Origin: Euwallacea fornicatus
Taxonomy: Eukaryota > Arthropoda > Insecta > Coleoptera > Curculionidae
Assembly: GCF_040115645.1 (NCBI RefSeq)
Contig: NC_089546.1
Coordinates: 3,755,001 to 3,819,000 of the forward strand
Reading direction: 5' to 3'
DNA length: 64,000 bases
This document shows, piece by piece, positions 53,701 to 59,054 of the stretch. Under the pieces are notes generated by a model that worked only from the letters and a program-made list of their open reading frames with translations, had not been told where the DNA came from and ran no database searches. The position numbers and the translations under genes are program-made. Numbering within the stretch: the first letter of the stretch is position 1; each line of letters opens with the position of its first letter.

Positions 53701-55663
53701 ATTGACTTCTGATGATTTTGATCGCAAGATGGAAGGTTGTAAATTGATGTAAGAGAAAGTCATTCAGGATAAAAGGTTCTTTTCTAGAATTTTAGTTTCG
53801 GATTAAGTAACGTTTTGCTTAAATGGGTTTATTCATCGCCATAATTGTCACTACTAGTTTCCAAACAATACTCATTAAATGCAGACTCTACATACAAACC
53901 TTCTTAAAACACTCAATGTATGGATGAGTATAATAAGTCACCAGTTCATCGGTCCATATTTCATAGAGGGGAACTTAAACAACGAATCATATTTGGACTT
54001 ATTGCAAAACGAAATAATTCCATCAATCGCCGTAATTTTTCTTACAGAAAATGCGGAACAAGTAGCTAATAATATTGGGTTCCAAGATGATGGTGAACCA
54101 CCCCATTACGGTACTGCTGTGAAAGATTACCTCGATGAGATTTTCCCTAAGAGGTGAATCGATAGATGAAGCGTAATAGAATGGCCGTTACGATATCCAT
54201 ATCTTACGTCCCTAACTTTGTTTTTGTGTGGTCGCTTAAAAAGTTTCGTTTACAAAAATTGACCACAAAATTTAGCTAATTTACGTCTTTGAATGGATAC
54301 AGAGTTAGAATGAATGACAGAAGCAAAATTGGATAATTGCATAAGAGAATTCGAGGGACGACCGCGGCATGGTCAAATTGTTACTAAAGCCCAAGCTGAG
54401 CATTTATTGTAGGGATTTCAATTTTGTTTGATGTAATAGTGAGTTACTTTATTTTTTATTAAATAATTTTTCTTAAGGAACACTGAGATCTAATTTTAGT
54501 TCTGAGTATACTGTTGTGGCCCTTATTGAATTACTTGTCACTTGATATACTGCAATAGATACCTTTCCATTTAAAAATAAAAAGTTAGTAAGGGTAGCTG
54601 GAAAGGAGTGAAAAATTTGAATAACAAAATTAATGCATTAAATGTCTGTTTTAAAATAAAATTATACGTTTTTAAGCATTTTTAAAATACACCAGGTTTA
54701 TTAAAGTTACAAACATGTAATATTTTTATAAGCGCTGTATAGTCTGCAACAAAAATCTAGAATGCCGGCAATACAATGTTCGTATGATGTGAACCGATTA
54801 TCCGAATTTTTACAATTTTATTCGATTAGTGTTCCATTTCGAGGGAATCTACCGCTAATTAGGCTTTAAAAAATAATGATCTAACCCGACCATGGATCGG
54901 ATGTCCATGTTCGGACCATCTTGAATTTGCAGCCTTTGAGACAGTTTCATACAAGAAAGAGCCAACAACCTGTCTACCTGTAACTAAGGTTTATTTAAGG
55001 TGGGGAACAAACAATTTAGAGAAAACGAGTAGTTTACGAGAGAGATTGAGCAAAGAGCAGCCGTTGTGTCGTGCGGAAACATCAAAGGCTAGTGCCATAG
55101 TCACGTCTTCCCTCAAACTTAAACTTAAACATAAGAAATGCGCTTCCACGGATAGCGATGCAGGCACGTTGATTGGGCTTTATGTCTCTAATACATGAAA
55201 TTATTTCGCGAAACGGTTTAAAATGCAGTAATATACAGGTTGTTTCATTAAAAATGAGCAATTCGACCTACTGGTATAACAGTAAGTATGGCAACAATGC
55301 GGAACTCATTATTCGATGCCTGCAGAGCGTGCAAGATCCGATCAAATTCGGATAATCTGTTCCCGAGATATTACTAGCGTTTCAGGCTTTCACTACGCAC
55401 TCGTATACTCGTACACCCAGAAAACGCGAAATGATACCTTGTAAAATTATTCATTTTGAGGCCTCGCGTTTCCATGAATTAATTAAAAGGTCTGTAGCAG
55501 TAATTGCAGGTTAATCTGACGAAAACCTCTCTTATTTCCAGAAGAAAAGCCTGCAGCGATGCAACACGCCACCTCGACGAGGAGCTCAAGTTCATCATTC
55601 CTGCTGCATTGCAGCTTGTTAATAGCGATAATGACTTCGGCCCTGACGACGACGTCATCGTGA
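2446..55663 (+). CDS. dpr: Dpr-family two-Ig cell-surface protein, five coding exons (gene model)
   Basis: The exons join at 2551/20363, 20589/23560, 23770/42749 and 43036/55542 to give 317 residues plus TGA; every junction keeps the frame. Dpr proteins are neuronal surface proteins that bind DIP partners through their first Ig domain and help specify synaptic partners. Layout in residue numbers: signal peptide about 1-31, basic linker to about 80, Ig1 about 81-181, Ig2 about 183-274, tail 275-317. Ig1 has Cys102 and Cys164 with Trp114 in VSWIRKHD, the HLLTVG motif and DAGLYECQVST. Ig2 has Cys205 and Cys258 with Trp219 in FWYH, and NGNYTC. The tail motif EKPAAMQH followed by a Ser-rich stretch and a hydrophobic end resembles Dpr C-termini and a GPI signal. 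N-glycosylation sequons are NCT (86), NYT (255) and NAT (274). An additional Cys87 lies just before Ig1. The length fits the family. I cannot say which paralogue number this is; the split of Ig1 just before VSW supports the family call. Confidence 0.9.
2595..3920 (+). mobile_element. Family A TIR transposon, copy 1, internally deleted
   Basis: The left end reads TATACAGCGTTTGTAAAAAG and the right end is its approximate reverse complement, finishing GCTGTATA. TA dinucleotides flank both ends (2593-2594 and 3921-3922), as expected for Tc1/mariner-type insertion. The TIRs are long (roughly 250 bases) and diverged. Compared with the copies at 25001-26900 and 52821-54741, this one lacks the 3' half of the transposase: coding similarity stops near 3660 and continues directly into the sequence that precedes the right TIR of the other copies. 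It sits immediately after the exon 1 splice donor. Confidence 0.8.
3105..3660 (+). pseudogene. Family A transposase relic, N-terminal half
   Basis: Translated fragments in shifting frames match the N-terminal part of the other family A copies: a helix-turn-helix region with a block like NNKYPNKLIDRSVVSWI, then a FHPYKISLSQEL-like block, and finally HSQRLNVWMGIV. The last motif corresponds to the VNVWCGI strand between the first two catalytic acids. Stops and frameshifts are frequent and the second and third catalytic positions are deleted, so no active enzyme is encoded. Confidence 0.7.
3923..5289. other. Intron 1 sequence between family A copy 1 and element B
   Basis: AT-rich sequence with short homopolymer runs. 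I recognise no exon, RNA gene or transposase motif here. The 70-codon open frame at 5047-5259 shows no family features. Confidence 0.4.
5290..6543 (+). mobile_element. Element B: internally deleted TIR transposon
   Basis: Inverted repeats of about 210-220 bases bound this element: left 5290 to about 5510, right about 6330-6543, sharing blocks such as GGTCACCCATTTAAA and GGTGGCAACCCCTTCAAGAA. TA occurs just outside both ends (5288-5289 and 6544-6545). The arms are about four-fifths identical by eye, so the copy is not recent. The outer motif GGGTCACCC is similar to the GTGACCCACTTAA end of element H, suggesting related families. Only the two ends of the transposase gene remain inside. Confidence 0.85.
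5764..6207 (+). pseudogene. Element B transposase: N- and C-termini fused by internal deletion
   Basis: From the ATG at 5764 the frame encodes the N-terminal domain of a DDD-type Tc1/mariner relative (blocks KNNKIARDTGRIFNEK and SKLKETGSV). At about residue 61 it jumps to CWIGRRG and RSPDITPLDFFL from the C-terminal end of the catalytic core. The deletion kept the reading frame and removed the first two catalytic Asp positions. After FFL there is one in-frame TAG at 6031-6033, where relatives have Trp, and the frame then continues through VVYKT and NVREEVEQRF to TGA at 6205-6207. The product would have a DNA-binding part but no catalytic core. Confidence 0.75.
6546..7379. other. Intron 1 sequence between elements B and F1
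   Basis: Both strands have short open frames of 60-75 codons around 6839-7323 without a recognised domain. The minus-strand frames there could be a decayed coding repeat, but I find no motif that names it. No exon is supported. Confidence 0.35.
7380..8450 (+). mobile_element. Family F transposon, copy 1 (right part)
   Basis: A transposase relic (7440-8080) is followed by a roughly 300-base segment (8110-8410) that recurs as both inverted arms of the element at 18045-19260. That segment is therefore the right TIR of this copy. I did not find the matching left TIR before 7380, so the left boundary is uncertain and the copy may be truncated. Confidence 0.6.
7440..8080 (+). pseudogene. Family F transposase relic (DDD mariner-like)
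   Basis: Several frame shifts are needed, but the order of motifs is clear. FSDKTRFSTNGIVS marks the first catalytic Asp. YSIEVNVWYV follows. LQEGGCLAHYAQTV stands at the second catalytic site, where the expected Asp is not visible. CPDLTITDFEAFGAVQNK corresponds to the RSPDLTPLDFFLWG region. A helical C-terminus with KEKIRDAV and RQRLALCVYESGEEIESNF runs to a stop near 8080. It is inactive by inspection. Confidence 0.7.
8527..8556. repeat. Short hairpin
   Basis: ACTAGTTCA at 8527-8535 pairs exactly with TGAACTAGT at 8548-8556 across a 12-base loop. No function assigned. Confidence 0.45.
9489..9531. repeat. 21-base-arm near-perfect palindrome
   Basis: The 21 bases at 9489-9509 (starting CGAGATGTATAC) match the reverse complement of 9511-9531 at 19 of 21 positions, with a single-base spacer. 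This is long for chance in AT-rich sequence, and the arms are not simply A and T. It could be a foldback relic, a binding-site palindrome or the remnant of a TIR pair. Confidence 0.7.
11865..11885. repeat. C6 / G12 homopolymer pair
   Basis: Six C residues at 11865-11870, then TTA, then twelve G residues at 11874-11885. The two runs can pair as a small hairpin. It is unusual in this AT-rich intron; the exact length of the G run could also be a sequencing uncertainty. Confidence 0.6.
14340..15250 (-). pseudogene. Tc1-type transposase relic
   Basis: Read on the minus strand from about 15250 down to 14340, the order of motifs is that of a Tc1-like DDE transposase. TYETRFELVSDDNRRRVWRG (near 14830) corresponds to the strand with the first acid. 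LNFPHEIAPYQG follows, and then FTDGNARPHSARIRQRLD (near 14500-14560) corresponds to the second-acid motif QDNARPH, with Gly in the place of Asp plus one. Stops and frameshifts interrupt it throughout. The motif style differs from the PLDFFLWG type in the rest of the window. I did not identify its TIRs. Confidence 0.6.
15437..17285 (+). mobile_element. Element D: TIR transposon with about 290-base arms
   Basis: The segment from about 15437 to 15725 reappears inverted at about 16985-17285; shared blocks include TTTCTTTC-TATGCCTAA, GATTCCTTCCTCATTTCTT and CACCATTTACGAAAAATTT. The arms are diverged. A second possible end-like motif, GGGTGTTCCAAAAAGTTAAG, lies inside the right arm near 17109, so the true outer boundary could be either there or at 17285. 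A transposase relic lies between the arms, and part of the same element recurs at 40440-40910. Confidence 0.7.
15881..16870 (+). pseudogene. Element D transposase relic (DDD mariner-like)
   Basis: The N-terminus is readable at 15881: NHEYAQIHLIYGQGSF followed by ETRRLYSHKYLNRTLP and LCETGTF, the layout of the helix-turn-helix domain of this transposase type. Downstream in other frames come FVNMWAGIVDDYLMGPFFLP, then FMDDGASARFSLEVREFLN with the second catalytic Asp. SWPPKSPDLNILDFF follows, then the C-terminal block FERVRRFVRHRIESRI and RRGHFQQFL. The first catalytic region between the N-terminal part and about 16380 is largely missing. Several frameshifts make it inactive. Confidence 0.75.
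17286..18044. other. Intron 1 sequence between elements D and F2
   Basis: No exon recognised. It contains a small hairpin with 11-base arms at 17377-17387 and 17395-17405 (ATACTTCAGGT and its complement). Confidence 0.35.
18370..18940 (-). pseudogene. Family F copy 2 transposase relic
   Basis: On the minus strand an N-terminal helix-turn-helix-like piece is visible (VDSVQNNPKFSLRRRLLQL, about 18720-18800). After a gap comes FSYETTLSTNGMLPSKHVR (about 18460-18520), which matches the FSDKTRFSTNGIVS block of copy 1 with Asp replaced by Tyr, followed by RLNERMVCNL at the place of VNVWYVI. The C-terminal half is deleted. It is inactive. Confidence 0.55.
18604..18643. repeat. Perfect GC-rich hairpin inside family F copy 2
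   Basis: The 13-base arm CCGGGCTCTCAAG at 18604-18616 pairs perfectly with 18631-18643 across a 14-base loop. Its GC content is far above its surroundings. It lies inside the deleted transposase region and is absent from copy 1 as far as I can see, so it may mark the deletion junction or filler sequence. Confidence 0.65.
19261..20362. other. End of intron 1, no gene recognised
   Basis: AT-rich sequence without a recognisable exon, RNA gene or transposase motif, ending in the polypyrimidine tract and CAG acceptor used by exon 2. Confidence 0.45.
20363..20589 (+). CDS. dpr: Dpr-like exon 2 (linker and start of Ig1)
   Basis: This exon is preceded by TCTTTTTTCAG and followed by GTAAGT at 20590. 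It completes the split Asp codon, then encodes a basic, probably flexible linker (RHRRSYGEQHRKTKEA) and the first strands of Ig1. Those contain FITENCTVVVAQTGGTATLPC with the first Ig1 cysteine. It ends in phase 0 after NGV. An N-glycosylation sequon, NCT, overlaps an extra cysteine before the Ig fold. Confidence 0.9.
20590..23559 (+). other. Intron 2 of the Dpr-like gene (3.0 kb)
   Basis: The intron starts GTAAGT and ends TTGTTCCAG. The position just before VSW within Ig1 is a junction I associate with dpr genes. I recognise no transposon or other exon inside; the 113-codon frame at 20841-21182 includes a GAGC tetranucleotide run and has no domain. This is the only intron of the gene without an identified transposon. 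Confidence 0.75.
23560..23770 (+). CDS. dpr: Dpr-like exon 3 (core of Ig1)
   Basis: Acceptor TTGTTCCAG, donor GTAAGT at 23771, phase 0 in and phase 1 out. It encodes VSWIRKHDYHLLTVG, TYNTDDRF, NWGLLIKHV and DAGLYECQVSTHPP, then the G strand. These are hallmark Dpr Ig1 motifs: the core Trp, the LLTVG turn and the DAGxYEC motif with the second cysteine. In known Dpr proteins this domain carries the DIP-binding face. No stop or frameshift. Confidence 0.95.
25001..26900 (-). mobile_element. Family A TIR transposon, copy 2
   Basis: The left end TATACCGCTTGTAAAAAGTA and the right end TTTTTACAAGCGCCGCATAT are inverted versions of the family A terminus. The inverted arms extend roughly 250 bases inward (to about 25260 and from about 26640). 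The transposase relic inside reads on the minus strand. Stops and substitutions show it is old, but its internal region is nearly full length, unlike copy 1. Confidence 0.8.
25483..26403 (-). pseudogene. Family A copy 2 transposase relic (near full length)
   Basis: The start codon is the reverse complement of 26401-26403, giving MDRSCEKQRIEILI and then RTYEEMCLIFSEK. This is followed by FHPYKVSLP, a degraded first catalytic block near VPDEVTVCLN, MWIGIIGHQFVDPFFIEGNLNN, WFDHDSVSPDYAMAV (second catalytic Asp) and EWPLRSPDFTLLDFF (third). The middle third runs open for 108 codons at 25489-25815. Multiple frameshifts and stops elsewhere inactivate it. Together with copies 1 and 3 it allows a family consensus to be outlined. 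Confidence 0.75.
28620..29520 (+). pseudogene. Transposase relic E (DDD mariner-like)
   Basis: Fragments in several frames follow the order of this transposase type: IVKSLYQNGESLVAGVR and FGITSSTVKKI (N-terminal helix-turn-helix), then HFHLDSFVNE and a RSWGSDKPGIIHEQ-like block after the first catalytic site. GGIIGPRFSENESGNAVAINGE comes next, then WFKQNDATCHTARQTL (second catalytic region) and NWPPRSCD near 29490. The relic stops short of the full C-terminus. I could not find its TIRs with confidence. It is a separate family from A, D and F, judged by motif spelling. Confidence 0.7.
29657..29716. repeat. (TA)30 microsatellite
   Basis: Thirty uninterrupted TA units. Exact length is likely to vary between individuals and to be assembly-sensitive. 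It lies about 130 bases after transposase relic E in intron 3. Confidence 0.95.
31213..32783. repeat. Large inverted repeat enclosing a smaller foldback
   Basis: The arm at 31213-31345 matches the reverse complement of about 32652-32783 over roughly 130 bases; shared blocks include AATATGTTGGGTAAACA and GGAATTCTCAA or GGCATTCTCAA. Between the arms lies a second inverted pair at 31630-31735 and 31995-32105. This looks like a TIR transposon with another foldback element inside it. No transposase motif is visible, so it is probably non-autonomous. The 129-codon minus-strand frame at 30937-31326 overlaps the left arm and is probably not a gene. Confidence 0.65.
31630..32105. mobile_element. Foldback or MITE-like element nested in the larger inverted repeat
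   Basis: The arm at 31630-31735 (containing ATATTCTCGTTTAATCTCG and CGTTTACGAGATTTTCA) is inverted at about 31995-32105. The spacer is about 260 bases, AT-rich and non-coding. The compact size, long arms and lack of coding fit a miniature inverted-repeat element. Target duplication not resolved. Confidence 0.6.
40440..40910 (+). mobile_element. Truncated copy of element D (3' end only)
   Basis: This stretch aligns in the same orientation with about 16820-17260. It includes the transposase C-terminal block with HFQQFL (near 40485), the AT-rich 3' region, and the right TIR with the ATTCCAAAAAAAG block near 40750. The N-terminal part of the element is absent. Divergence is substantial, so it is an old fragment. 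Confidence 0.55.
42749..43036 (+). CDS. dpr: Dpr-like exon 4 (Ig2)
   Basis: Acceptor AATTTCCAG, donor GTGAGT at 43037, phase 1 in and out. It encodes the whole second Ig domain: AEIQGSPELYIRAGSLLKLIC with the first cysteine, FVFWYHEQRMINYNPGVSV with the core Trp, SILHLQDAEKSHNGNYTC with the second cysteine, and the last strand INVHVLN. Sequons NYT and NAT are potential N-glycosylation sites. The WYHxxRxINY layout is characteristic of Dpr Ig2. Confidence 0.95.
44740..45420 (-). pseudogene. Element G transposase relic
   Basis: On the minus strand, fragments in changing frames include YSYHVQ and ALNPRDRQAG (helix-turn-helix end), then FTDEARFTRNEVVNFHNT with the first catalytic Asp near 45130. 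Next come SGYQAHISVYI, VVSQNPLTDAAYLTFLQNT, and QMWFQHDGTPSHFSTAVEV with the second catalytic Asp near 44840. The third catalytic motif is missing or unreadable. A deletion joins the DNA-binding part directly to the FTDEARF strand. Stops and frameshifts make it inactive. Confidence 0.75.
45674..45675. repeat. TA target-site duplication, left of element H
   Basis: TA immediately precedes the CAGTGTGACC terminus of H and is matched by TA at 47630-47631 after the other terminus. This is the expected Tc1/mariner insertion signature. The surrounding sequence is TATATA-like, so the exact duplicated pair is ambiguous by two bases. Confidence 0.75.
45676..47629 (-). mobile_element. Element H: apparently intact TIR transposon with about 300-base arms
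   Basis: Left TIR about 45676-45981 and right TIR about 47323-47629, both ending CAGTGTGACCCACTTAAGAG from the outside. Reading both arms base by base, I find one mismatch in the first 288 or so bases and three more in the last 20. The element is 1,954 bases and flanked by TA. It contains one intact transposase gene on the minus strand. The near-identity of the arms and the open gene point to recent insertion. It landed within the right TIR of the older element G. Confidence 0.95.
46050..47129 (-). CDS. Element H transposase, intact DDD-type (IS630/Tc1/mariner superfamily)
   Basis: A cut-and-paste transposase of 359 residues, the only full-length transposase frame in the window. Residues 1-60 hold a first helix-turn-helix (REKIEIVRLSGDNDRSVREV); residues about 75-115 hold a second (NPHATLRIASLDLNVPRENI), as in the bipartite DNA-binding region of Tc1/mariner enzymes. 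Catalytic candidates are Asp160 in LFSDEATF, Asp251 in YFQLDGSPIHNA and Asp294 in SPDLTPLDFFLWG. The second and third are separated by 42 residues, against 34 in classical mariner and close to the DD41D (rosa-like) group. VNVWCGIIYDKLIGPFFLEGN separates the first two. There are no stops or frameshifts. It would act in the nucleus on the flanking TIRs. No intron is evident. The start codon, at 47127-47129, gives MNNQLTLREK. Confidence 0.95.
   Translation of the reverse strand: MNNQLTLREKIEIVRLSGDNDRSVREVTRIFNTRYPNRRPITKSTVNRINRTFNETGAVDRYLLKNNRPGNRNEGDTEIAILNYFTNNPHATLRIASLDLNVPRENIRRCLKKNKIKPFKPKFLHTLEEGDKNRRLEFCLWVQGEYQDNNNFLKCILFSDEATFTTNGIVSSQNCRFWSHENPRWIINCKSQYSQKVNVWCGIIYDKLIGPFFLEGNMNSASFLELLRNELSNAIDNLPLLYTSNMYFQLDGSPIHNAKIVRQWLNTNFPNQWIGRNSPLIQWPPRSPDLTPLDFFLWGTLGQKVYKNRPRNREELCIRLRRACEEITPLSLRKVMSNTRRRYEKCIQLNGSLIEASVF
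52821..54741 (+). mobile_element. Family A TIR transposon, copy 3
   Basis: The left end TATAGCGCTTCCATAAAGTA and the right end TTTTTATAAGCGCTGTATAG are mutual inverse variants of the family A terminus. Long arms run to about 53100 and from about 54480; TTCAATAAGRG and TACTSAGAACT occur in both. The transposase relic is close to full length on the plus strand. This is the best copy for outlining family A. Confidence 0.85.
53355..54415 (+). pseudogene. Family A copy 3 transposase relic (near full length)
   Basis: The N-terminal helix-turn-helix region is readable (KRCVSYLMRNIR, then the 108-codon open stretch 53426-53752 with KHADEFDVSTNLLKNVVKR and FHPCKISLTQEL). The first catalytic block appears as LVSDxVTFCLNGFIHRHNC with a stop in it. 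NVWMSIISHQFIGPYFIEGNLNNESY, FQDDGEPPHYGTAVKDYL (second catalytic Asp) and EWPLRYPYLTSLTLFLCGRLKSFVY (third site lost) follow. The C-terminus AEHLL is near 54410. At least four stops or frameshifts inactivate it. Confidence 0.8.
55542..55663 (+). CDS. dpr: Dpr-like terminal exon 5 (GPI-type tail)
   Basis: Acceptor CTTATTTCCAG. The exon completes a Glu codon with the last base of exon 4, then encodes EKPAAMQH, a Thr/Ser-rich stretch and the hydrophobic end FLLHCSLLIAIMTSAL before a short polar tail and TGA at 55661-55663. The EKPAAMQ motif after Ig2 is shared by many Dpr proteins as I recall. A small-residue region (SSSSS) before a terminal hydrophobic segment fits a GPI-attachment signal; the segment could alternatively be a short transmembrane end. 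No clear AATAAA is seen soon after the stop. Confidence 0.88.
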
Positions 55664-57146
55664 TGTAAATAGTAAATAAGGATCACATGCAGTTCCAGGC
55701 TTTGTTAGAATACTGATTTCCCATGGGATGTGTGTGATTCCACGTCAGTTTGGGTAAATAATTGTTTTCCCGGGACTGCTGCGTGTTTTCCCTTATTTCT
55801 TTGTTTCTAGATTCAAAAGATAATAGAGATATATCATTTTCCTTTACTATCGGGAGGTCTCAATTTAGAGAAATCTATTCTGATATTAGAATGGAATTAT
55901 TAATGCTATACATTTTTGCGTGTATCGCTATTCCTCCATTCAGTTAGATGTCAGTCGCTTCCAAGCCTAATCCGCATATAATCGTGATCTATTCAGTATA
56001 CCATAAATAGGAGAATATTCCCTCACAACAGTGAGTTGTTTATGGCGGTAGACGTTAGTCCTAGATCTTCATAATTAGATTAGATGTTCTAAGATGTCTA
56101 TTTTAAACGAATGCACGAAACCGACCTCACCTAACTGGTGGTCATTAAAGGCGGGCTAAACGGTCACCCGTAAACGGAGGGTGTTTATTAATCTATAAGT
56201 AAAGAGCTTCATAAACACGAGTATCTATATGCTGAAATTGCGCAGGTAGTAATTTATCATCAAACAGCTCACATCGACAACAAACAACAATTTATTAGAG
56301 AAATGTCTCGGGTATTTTAACGTCCACTTAAGAGTTGTTTAAATGACCACCCTTTATTTCTGATTAACTAGTTTTTAAAGAAAATATGTAATGAAGTTGT
56401 CGAATCTAGAGTCTTTCCAGAAAATAACAAAAACTTTTTTCTTAAAGAAAAACTAGTTAATTGTGAAACAACGTTGAAAAGAATCTGATCCTGAATTTAT
56501 AGAGAGGATTAAATGAAACATTCGCTCTCTGTGTCTTCAAGTCAATCTTCAATATAAGTTATCTCGTACAGTTCTACGTCCGTGCGGCTTTCTGACCTTT
56601 TTGGGAATTTTCTTTATACTGCTTTTATATATCCGAATATTTCTCCGTGTAGTATATTTTATAACAAAAACTCCACTCAGGAAATTGGTATTTTTCTTTA
56701 CTCGTATTTTTCTCCAAAGTTCTTTTAGCACTATAAGTTACACTGACTTAGTTTAGGCAATTCTCGAATTGGCTTTACCGAACCAGTCTTCCCATCAACA
56801 AGAGACCAGAATTTATGAACTAAATATTGGTTGCTCACTAGTATCATATAAGTATCTAAGTATATATAAGGTATACAGAAAGAACTACTATCATCGACAA
56901 CAGTCCTACCGCAGTAACTTCACGTTCGAAGGTTTTAAGGAAACAATTAAATTTATAGATATCTAAGTTGCGAAGTTCAAAGTCAATGCCACACCTGAGT
57001 TTAATGTTAAAGCGGATTTAGAAACTTGACATGCTACGAATATAGTTTTGAACGGCAACGCTGTATTCGTAGCACGAGTTGTTAATTCAATTTGCATTCT
57101 TGAAGTTGGATTTGGCGTAGTCTCGCTTATGTAAACGCTAAAATAC
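55664..57146. other. 3' flank of the Dpr-like gene, no gene recognised
   Basis: This probably begins with the 3' UTR of the Dpr-like transcript, but its end cannot be placed. A weak inverted similarity (GGTGGTCATTAAAGG near 56140 and its complement near 56320) may be an old foldback. No coding region is supported. Confidence 0.4.
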
Positions 57147-58010
57147 TGGGTGTTTATTAAATGCTTGTCCAAACTTTACAGAGTGAATCGTTGACTAATT
57201 ATAAAATAAAATGTTTGTATGAACATGAATTTGTATACGCTTTATTCTTGAGACATGGGGCTTCAAGAAAAAGGGTTCGCGTTCGAATCCTTCGGATTAT
57301 TTTCTCAGGGGTCACTTAGAGTCACTAGTTTGCAAAACTTCAGTATAAAATGAACACGATCTAAGAAACAAGATATTTGAATGGTTTGCAATTATTAATC
57401 ACACATCAGGAATATTTGAAAGAGTTCGTGAATCAATGTTAAAGTGAATTGATGCATGTAATGGGGTAAGCGACAGTTATTTTTAGCAATTATTGTAAAT
57501 GTTGTTAACTTCTTTGCAAAGTAGTGGTTAGTCTTAATCTTGTAAGTTATTCAAGTTCATCACAACATAATACAATGGACAAAAGGCACATTTTTCGGTT
57601 TATTTTTCAGAAACTCTCAGTCAACTTACAAACTTCTAACGCAAGTTTAAGTTTAAACTCGTTTTTCCCAAAATTGCTCCTTCAGGCGACAAATACTAAA
57701 AGTTATGGTGATTTAAATCCAGGTACAAGACTGTGTGTTGTGCCCTCTGACAATAAACAAAAAGCCAAGTAAATATTTTAGTTTCTCGACACTGATGCTA
57801 CTAGAATGCAGAATTTCGACGAATTGACATGTTATTAAACAAAAATATAATCAAAATATCAAACAAAACAAAAAAATTCGTTTGATCCCCTGTATTTCAA
57901 GAATAAAGCTGATAGGAACCCATGTTAATATGAACTTTTATTCTTAAAATTAATCAAGATTCCTTCTTTAAAGTTTGTACAGGTACTTAATAAACACTTT
58001 GTAAAAAATT
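57147..58010 (+). mobile_element. Short TIR element with a transposase C-terminal stub
   Basis: The left end TGGGTGTTTATTAAATGCTT, with about 120 further bases, is inverted at the right end (ACTTAATAAACACTTTG at about 57985-58005; GTTTATTAAG.ACCTGTACAAACTTTA in the inverted reading). Between the arms, 57380-57450 encodes SGIFERVRESMLK and, after a stop, IDAC. This is the usual C-terminal helix of the DDD transposases in this window. The element is therefore most likely an internal deletion derivative of a full transposon. Confidence 0.65.
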
Positions 58011-59054
58011 TTACTTTTATATTTGATGTTTCTTCCAAAATCAAAATATAATCACGTGTCATCAACGACTGTCTTCGTTGGATGACCACACCATGCTACG
58101 ATTCTGCTACGAGCGCCAACGTCAGAAAGATATAATTGGTTTATCTTCGACGGCAACTCAACAATGGCATAACGACAGCGTTATATCCAATGACGTTTAC
58201 AAATAGTATATAAATATAAAATCCAACTTTCATAAATCCAACTGTAAGGTGGGGAATTTTTATGACCATTCGGTTTTATTTTCAATTTTCTTGAAGATTG
58301 AAAGCAGATTTAGAAAGTATGACTTGTGTTACTTTTGATATGATGTTTTCTTCCCATTTAAAATACAAGAAACGGTCTCACATTCAACCAATTTTTAATT
58401 TACCCATGAGTCTCAGCTCTCATGGTTCTTGTTTTTGTCTCACTTCACAACTGTTCCGCCTTCTGCTTGAATTTTCAGTATTCATGATTTGTTTTACAAA
58501 TTCTGGGCAAGAAAATATGAAGAACATCTTGGTTGCTCCAACTATTACAACAAATTAAATTATATCATAATAAATTAAATGATTATCAATAATGAAACTA
58601 CAATAAACATTTCTGGAGCTTTCCAAGCTTTCCTTCCTCAAAGCTGATTAGCAATCTTCCATTTTAAAATACGTTCTAAATGCTGGAGGTGATGCACTAG
58701 ATGGCCTAGGTACAACTTCACATAAATACCACATTAACCCCTAGTTATATACCCTAGGTTTAAAGTTGTACTGATAGTAGTCCCATATAGGGAAGAGAAT
58801 AAGTAATTTTCTACACCACGATTCGGAATATTATAATTTTCATTATTTTTTTATAGATAATTCTAAACATCTAAAAATGTATCTAACTTACTTTGGTCAC
58901 TACATTATGATAAGTAAAAATATGTAAATAGTTAATATCAATAGAGGATGATTTTTCTGTCGCACAAAAAAGAAGTCTTGCAATATATAATATATATACA
59001 ATGCAAATACATTATTATTTATTTGGTAAAAATCAACTATAGTCAGAGATATAT
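58011..59054. other. Spacer between two TIR elements
   Basis: AT-rich, with an 86-codon open frame at 58298-58558 that shows no recognisable domain. Nothing else supported. Confidence 0.35.

Larger units (their letters stand above)
43037..55541 (+). other. Intron 4 of the Dpr-like gene (12.5 kb)
   Basis: Begins GTGAGT and ends CTTATTTCCAG. Contains the nested pair G and H and family A copy 3. The segments 43037-44330, 47795-52820 and 54742-55541 show no exon, RNA gene or transposase motif that I can support. Short open frames on both strands at 48185-48487 have no recognised domain. Confidence 0.75.

Noticed and set aside
57270..57295. GTTCGAATCC-like B-box of a tRNA or tRNA-derived SINE
   Set aside because: No A-box at the required distance upstream and no cloverleaf arms; it lies inside a TIR element.
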